Assembly (NCBI GenBank): GCA_031553495.1
Contig: JAVBLN010000046.1
Coordinates: 7,193 to 71,192, forward strand
DNA length: 64,000 nucleotides
From: Pinibacter sp031553495
GTDB lineage: Bacteria; Bacteroidota; Bacteroidia; Chitinophagales; Chitinophagaceae
Direction: 5' to 3'
Position 1 is the stretch's first letter; the number at the start of each line of letters is the position of its first letter. Below are positions 60,770-64,000 of this stretch, piece after piece. Both the position numbers and the translations under genes were made by a program. The notes under the pieces are model-generated. The model saw only the letters and a program-made list of their open reading frames with translations, was not told the DNA's origin and searched no databases.

Positions 60770-61171
60770 TTAAATGCTGCGTGGTTTTGTAAAATAAATA
60801 AAAGATAATAATAAACCCAGTAATGCGCCGCAGATATCGGCAATTATATCGTATAAATCAAAACTCCTGTTTGGTATATAATATTTTTGAATATACTCCA
60901 GCAAAATGCCATTAGCACAGGAAAGTAAGAAAATACCAACCGGCCATTTTATGTTTTTGGCTGATAATGAACCACTTCTGTTTAAATATAACGACCAAAG
61001 AAATACAAGTCCTCCAAATAATATAACATGTATAATTTTATCGAAATGAATAGCATCGAGCCAACCGCTACCGGGAATGGCTGATCCGGGCAGGCATACT
61101 AAAATTTGGATTCCCAGGGTCCAGCAAATGGGAATGTAAATATTTCTGGAGAAAAAGTGTAATAACTTCAT
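60770..61171 (-). CDS. VanZ-like membrane protein
   Basis: 133 residues, four hydrophobic segments. LPGSAIPGSGWLDAIHFDKIIHVILFGGLVFLW is the VanZ-type opening (the D-K-x-x-H motif), and EYIQKYYIPNRSFDLYDIIADICGALLGLL is the conserved second half. VanZ gives low teicoplanin resistance in enterococci, but most family members are of unknown role. It precedes nothing obvious; gcvH lies 57 bp upstream on the same strand and may share its transcript. Confidence 0.85.
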   Translation of the reverse strand: MKLLHFFSRNIYIPICWTLGIQILVCLPGSAIPGSGWLDAIHFDKIIHVILFGGLVFLWSLYLNRSGSLSAKNIKWPVGIFLLSCANGILLEYIQKYYIPNRSFDLYDIIADICGALLGLLLSFIYFTKPRSI

Positions 61172-61228
61172 ATAATGAAAAAGAGCGCCGGAGCACTCTT
61201 TTAAATTAGTTTCAAAATAGATTTGCGG

Positions 61229-61606
61229 TTAGCTAACCATTGCTTTGTAGCCTGCAGCATCTAGCAATGTTTCAACTTCCGCGGGGTTGCTTACAGTCAT
61301 TTTTATCATCCAGCCCTTGCCATAAGGATCGGCGTTTACAAGTTCGGGACTGGCATTTAAATCGGCATTCAACTCATTGATAGTGCCTTCCACCGGTAGA
61401 AACAAATCACTCACAGTTTTTACAGCTTCAACGGTTCCGAACACCTCTCCTGCTTTTAATGTTTTTCCTACGGTTTCAACTTCTACATACACTATATCAC
61501 CTAATTCACTTTGAGCAAAATCTGTAATGCCTACAGTTGCTATATTGCCTTCCAGGCTTAACCATTCATGGTCTTTCGTATAACGCAGATTATCAGGAAA
61601 ATTCAT
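61229..61606 (-). CDS. gcvH: Glycine cleavage system H protein
   Basis: Lipoyl carrier of the glycine cleavage complex. 125 residues from ATG 61606; the longer frame to 61669 has an atypical N-terminus. NLRYTKDHEWLSLEGNIATVGITDFAQSELGDIVYVE-type start (residues 6-43), then the lipoylation site GTVEAVKTVSDL with Lys63, and ELVNADPYGKGWMIKM. Both lengths and motifs are standard. Acts with gcvT (36462-37547) although unlinked. Confidence 0.96.
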   Translation of the reverse strand: MNFPDNLRYTKDHEWLSLEGNIATVGITDFAQSELGDIVYVEVETVGKTLKAGEVFGTVEAVKTVSDLFLPVEGTINELNADLNASPELVNADPYGKGWMIKMTVSNPAEVETLLDAAGYKAMVS

Positions 61607-61765
61607 GAGACAAAATTTAATGAAACAAAGATGCTGAAATTTTTGAAAAAAAAAAGAAATTGTTATCAATTGAAAGGAGTCTTATACCTGATATAAGTCT
61701 TAATATGTATCCGGCTTCGAAAAAAGCTATTATGACAACGGTTATTTTCCACCAATTACCGGCAA

Positions 61766-62113
61766 CTAGAACCCGCTTTTCTGAAAATATAACAAAATGT
61801 GATCTTTCAAAAAATCCTCTTGCTCTTTCAATCCATATTCCGGCAAGGCTTTTAACTGGCGAAAATGCGGCCACCCATCTTCATCTACATTTTCCATTTC
61901 ATAATATCCGCTTGCGGAAAGTACCGTACAAACGCCAATATGCATTAAATCCTGTTTTTGTTCTTTCGAAAACTTCTGTTTTATGTCACCCAATTCCTGT
62001 ATGCCAATCATAAAAAGTATGGCTTCCATATCAGGTTTTTTCCCAAAGCGCTCTATCAGCTTAGCTTCCAGTTGCCACCAACGGCTTTGTAAATCGTCTT
62101 GAATGTGTTGCAT
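61766..62113 (-). CDS. Conserved hypothetical protein
   Basis: 115 residues from ATG 62113. Motifs: RWWQLEAKLIERFGKKPDMEAILFMIGIQELG, SKEQKQDLMHIGVCTVLSASGYYEMENVDEDGWPHF, LKEQEDFLKDHILLYF. It is predicted to be soluble and helical. The pattern looks like a conserved Bacteroidota family, but I cannot name it. It is about 160 bp upstream of gcvH on the same strand. Confidence 0.7.
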   Translation of the reverse strand: MQHIQDDLQSRWWQLEAKLIERFGKKPDMEAILFMIGIQELGDIKQKFSKEQKQDLMHIGVCTVLSASGYYEMENVDEDGWPHFRQLKALPEYGLKEQEDFLKDHILLYFQKSGF

Positions 62114-62507
62114 ATTTTTCAAAGTTAACTGAAAAATCAGAAAACGATTTCGTTTGCATATAATAGTTAGTACAGCTTGAAATCAATTGCCGGCATTCAT
62201 GTATAAAAAACTTTATATCCACGAATTACACGAATGTCTCGAATTATTTTTTTAATAAGGATCTGATCCGTTTTGCTTTGGAATAATGAATTTCACGTAA
62301 TGAATGTTACTCCTGAAGACCTTTAACCGGCAACCGGCTGCCACCCTTGGCGACATTCGTTCAATTGGTGCAATTCGTGGATAAAAGAATGAATAAGCTG
62401 GTTGATATAATTTCCTTATAGAATGTAATTTAAGGATGCTTATTTTTTTATGCACTCACGCAAAACTTTCCGGTTCGGCATCTGCAAACTTTTATATTTT
62501 TGCTCCC
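62114..62507. repeat. Gene-free stretch with CACGAATT-type inverted repeat
   Basis: ATCCACGAATTACACGAATG begins at 62217; its complement, with an 8-9 base insertion, lies at 62352-62382 (GACATTCGTTC...GTGCAATTCGTGGAT). Between them are ACCGGCAACCGGC (62327-62339) and AT-rich DNA. No member of the main repeat family is here. Confidence 0.75.
62495..62502 (+). promoter_or_regulatory. Candidate -7 box of the arginase-fold gene
   Basis: TATTTTTG, five bases before the ATG; implies a very short or absent leader. Confidence 0.45.
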
Positions 62508-63644
62508 ATGAGTGATTTACAAAGCCTTGCGGATTTTCTGGAACCGGTTAACCTGGCATCATTAAGCAACGATGAAGGATATAAAGAGGGACAGGTTGGA
62601 AAAATTATCAGCGTATACGAAGATGAATTACCGGATATAGAACATGCGGATCTGGTACTGATCGGGTGCAAAGAAACCCGTGGCGGAGGCTTTGGCAATG
62701 CACCTTCGCAAGCTTCCAATGCTATTAGAGCTGAATTTTACTCCTTATATTATTGGCATACCAATTTGCAACTGGCGGATTTGGGAGATATAAAAGTGGG
62801 CGCTTCGCTTGCGGATTCCTACGCAGTAATAAAAATGGTTTTAAAAGAATTACTCAATGCCGGCAAAACTGTTGTAATACTTGGTGGCACACACGATCTG
62901 GCACTTGCACAATACCAGGCGTATGCACAACGCCAACAAATAATTGAAGCAACAAGTATAGATGCGCTTATCAATCTTGATGTTGATTCGCCTTTGCGGC
63001 AGGATAATTTTTTGATGGAAATGCTTACTGGCGAACCGAATTTTGTAAAGCACTATAACCATATCGGTTTTCAAAGTTATTACGTACATCCGCATATGCT
63101 GGAAACCATCGACAAGCTTAGGTTTGATTGCTTCAGGGTGGGGCACGCAAAGGAACATATTGATGAAATGGAACCGGTAATACGCAATAGCAATATGCTT
63201 TCTTTTGATATGGCTGCATTTGCCCAGGCATATGCTCCGGCCGGCGCCATTTCGCCAAATGGTTTTACAGGCGAAGAAGCATGTATATTAATGCGCTATG
63301 CAGGTATGAGCCCGGTTTTAAGCACCATTGGCATTTATGGCTACCAGGAGCAGGCCGATAAAGACAAGCTTACTGCAAAGCAGATCAGTCATATGATTTG
63401 GTACTTTATGGACGGATTAAGCCGAGGTAAAAATGAACCCGGACTTGATCATAAGGACAATTTTAATGTATATCATCTAACATTTTCAGAAATAGAAACT
63501 ACTTTTTTACAAAGCAAAAAAACCGGTCGCTGGTGGATGCGCATGCCCGACCAATCGTATATTCCATGTTCGCATAAAGACTACCTGCAAGCCAGTTGCA
63601 ACGAATTTCCTGAAAGATGGTTGCGAGCCCAGGAAAGAAATTAA
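62508..63644 (+). CDS. Arginase/formimidoylglutamase-fold protein with degenerate metal site
   Basis: 378 residues from ATG 62508; the frame to 62436 is probably untranslated. The ureohydrolase fold is visible: ADLVLIGCKETRGGGFGN, TVVILGGTHDLALAQY, INLDVDSPLR, MLSFDMAAFAQAYAPAGAIS, NGFTGEEACILMRYAGMS. Aligned by eye with arginases, the first metal His (GGTHD) is kept, but the DAHxD motif reads DVDSP and the SxDxD motif reads SFDMA. Three of six metal ligands are therefore lost. Similar proteins in Bacteroidota are annotated as formimidoylglutamase; catalytic activity is doubtful. Confidence 0.82.
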   Translation: MSDLQSLADFLEPVNLASLSNDEGYKEGQVGKIISVYEDELPDIEHADLVLIGCKETRGGGFGNAPSQASNAIRAEFYSLYYWHTNLQLADLGDIKVGASLADSYAVIKMVLKELLNAGKTVVILGGTHDLALAQYQAYAQRQQIIEATSIDALINLDVDSPLRQDNFLMEMLTGEPNFVKHYNHIGFQSYYVHPHMLETIDKLRFDCFRVGHAKEHIDEMEPVIRNSNMLSFDMAAFAQAYAPAGAISPNGFTGEEACILMRYAGMSPVLSTIGIYGYQEQADKDKLTAKQISHMIWYFMDGLSRGKNEPGLDHKDNFNVYHLTFSEIETTFLQSKKTGRWWMRMPDQSYIPCSHKDYLQASCNEFPERWLRAQERN

Positions 63645-63706
63645 AGTGAAAATTATAATGTTCTACATCTTCTCCAAGGTGTAGAACATTAAAACCTCAG
63701 ATGCCA

Positions 63707-63768
63707 CATATTCTGCCGATGAAGTGATTGCGACGCAACGATGATGCCATGAAAAACTGCTGCCGGTA
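63707..63768 (-). repeat. Intergenic repeat unit 30, R, degenerate, subtype b
   Basis: CTGCCGATGAAGTGATTGCG, ACGCAACGATGATGCCATGA, AAAACTGCTGCCGGTATC. Confidence 0.75.
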
Positions 63769-63894
63769 TCACAAATATTATAATTGATTTATAGGATTAA
63801 TTATTTAGTTCGCAAAGGAATATCGTTTACGGATTTCAACATTTCATTTACAAAGTCTTTTTCTTTTTGCTTGTTCAAAAAGAAACAAAAAGCA

Positions 63895-63927
63895 CCCCCG
63901 CGATCGATGACGGCCCGATCGCGGGGG
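63895..63927. other. GC-rich perfect hairpin
   Basis: CCCCCGCGATCG (63895-63906), 9-base loop, CGATCGCGGGGG (63916-63927). It directly abuts unit 31 and stands out in AT-rich surroundings. Confidence 0.7.
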
Positions 63928-63985
63928 GCGCCCTGGTTAAGCTTTTGTACTACTGTGACTTCAGCAAAAGGAATGCTATTCATCG
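63928..63985 (+). repeat. Intergenic repeat unit 31, F, degenerate
   Basis: GCGCCCTGGTTAAGCTTTTG, TACTACTGTGACTTCAGCAA, AAGGAATGCTATTCATCG; only the outer halves resemble the consensus. Confidence 0.5.
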
Positions 63986-64000
63986 CTTTAGCGGCTGCAT

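Larger units (their letters stand above)
63645..64000. other. Gene-free stretch at the right edge
   Basis: Perfect 12-bp hairpin TAATGTTCTACA/TGTAGAACATTA (63656-63691) after the arginase-fold gene (no T-run), a degenerate R unit, a GC-rich hairpin and a degenerate F unit. The minus-strand open frame at 63801-63983 starts inside the F unit and is not supported as a gene. Confidence 0.65.

Noticed and set aside
61660..62013. 117-codon plus-strand frame
   Set aside because: Antisense to the conserved hypothetical gene 61766-62113, whose minus-strand translation has coherent conserved motifs.
63656..63691. Hairpin after the arginase-fold gene as an intrinsic terminator
   Set aside because: The 12-bp stem is perfect, but no T-run follows on the plus strand, so I list it only as a hairpin.
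63801..63983. 60-codon minus-strand frame at the right edge
   Set aside because: Its start lies in a degenerate repeat unit, it crosses the GC-rich hairpin, and the translation resembles no family.
1..64000. tRNA, rRNA, phage or IS genes
   Set aside because: None recognised on either strand by inspection; a tRNA search tool would be needed to exclude a missed tRNA.

Overview
The window reads as chromosomal DNA of a Bacteroidota bacterium, most probably from the Chitinophagaceae or a close relative. The evidence is: type IX secretion C-terminal sorting domains (42649-44925, 53248-53949) and a PorP/SprF protein; TonB-dependent receptors with carboxypeptidase-like N-terminal domains; bacillithiol synthesis (bshA); -7 boxes of the form TAnnTTTG close to start codons; and almost no Shine-Dalgarno sequences, greA being a clear exception. 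No rRNA, tRNA, phage, IS transposase or CRISPR array was seen.

Layout. 1-8.4 kb: holB (cut by the window edge), a 3-methyladenine glycosylase, an EI24 membrane protein, a tetrapyrrole-methylase-type methyltransferase, bshA, greA, a DUF72 protein and recR. 8.8-16 kb: a large macroglobulin-like surface protein and a methionine synthase split over two genes. 16.6-23.9 kb: an L-fucose catabolic cluster (mutarotase, GntR regulator, isomerase, aldolase, kinase, permease). 24-29 kb: a BtuB-like receptor behind a cobalamin riboswitch, coaX and lutB. 29-37.5 kb: ClbS-like protein, PorP, upp, anmK, an exo/endonuclease-fold protein, comB, an SRPBCC protein and gcvT. 38-45 kb: a TonB receptor/lipoprotein pair and a large secreted T9SS protein. 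45.9-56 kb: fumC, an enoyl-CoA hydratase, a TRIC-type channel, a GH16 glucanase, gltX, obgE, a T9SS protein and lysS. 56-64 kb: mazEF, an NmrA-like protein, an amidohydrolase, prfA, a VanZ-like protein, gcvH and a degenerate arginase-fold protein.

The most striking content is not a gene. About 30 copies of a roughly 62-68 bp intergenic repeat occur, on average one per 2 kb. Each unit is two imperfect 20-bp direct repeats around a 22-bp centre whose core is CGTTGTGTCACTCACTTGTA. I call the orientation with that core on the + strand F and the opposite R. Along the chromosome F and R alternate (24 of 29 neighbouring pairs are opposite). F...R pairs enclose either single genes (recR, fucA, clbS-like, GH16, a small membrane protein), short gene groups (metH pair, btuB plus coaX), or only repeat filler. 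The filler is also unusual: many different tandem tracts that nearly all have a 7-base period. Repeats have also entered or touched coding DNA in metH and in the macroglobulin-like gene.

Metabolic links seen here: cobalamin uptake under riboswitch control with a cobalamin-dependent methionine synthase; glycine cleavage (gcvT, gcvH, far apart); and L-fucose breakdown to lactaldehyde and DHAP. All assignments are from reading the sequence and from known family motifs; nothing was searched against a database.
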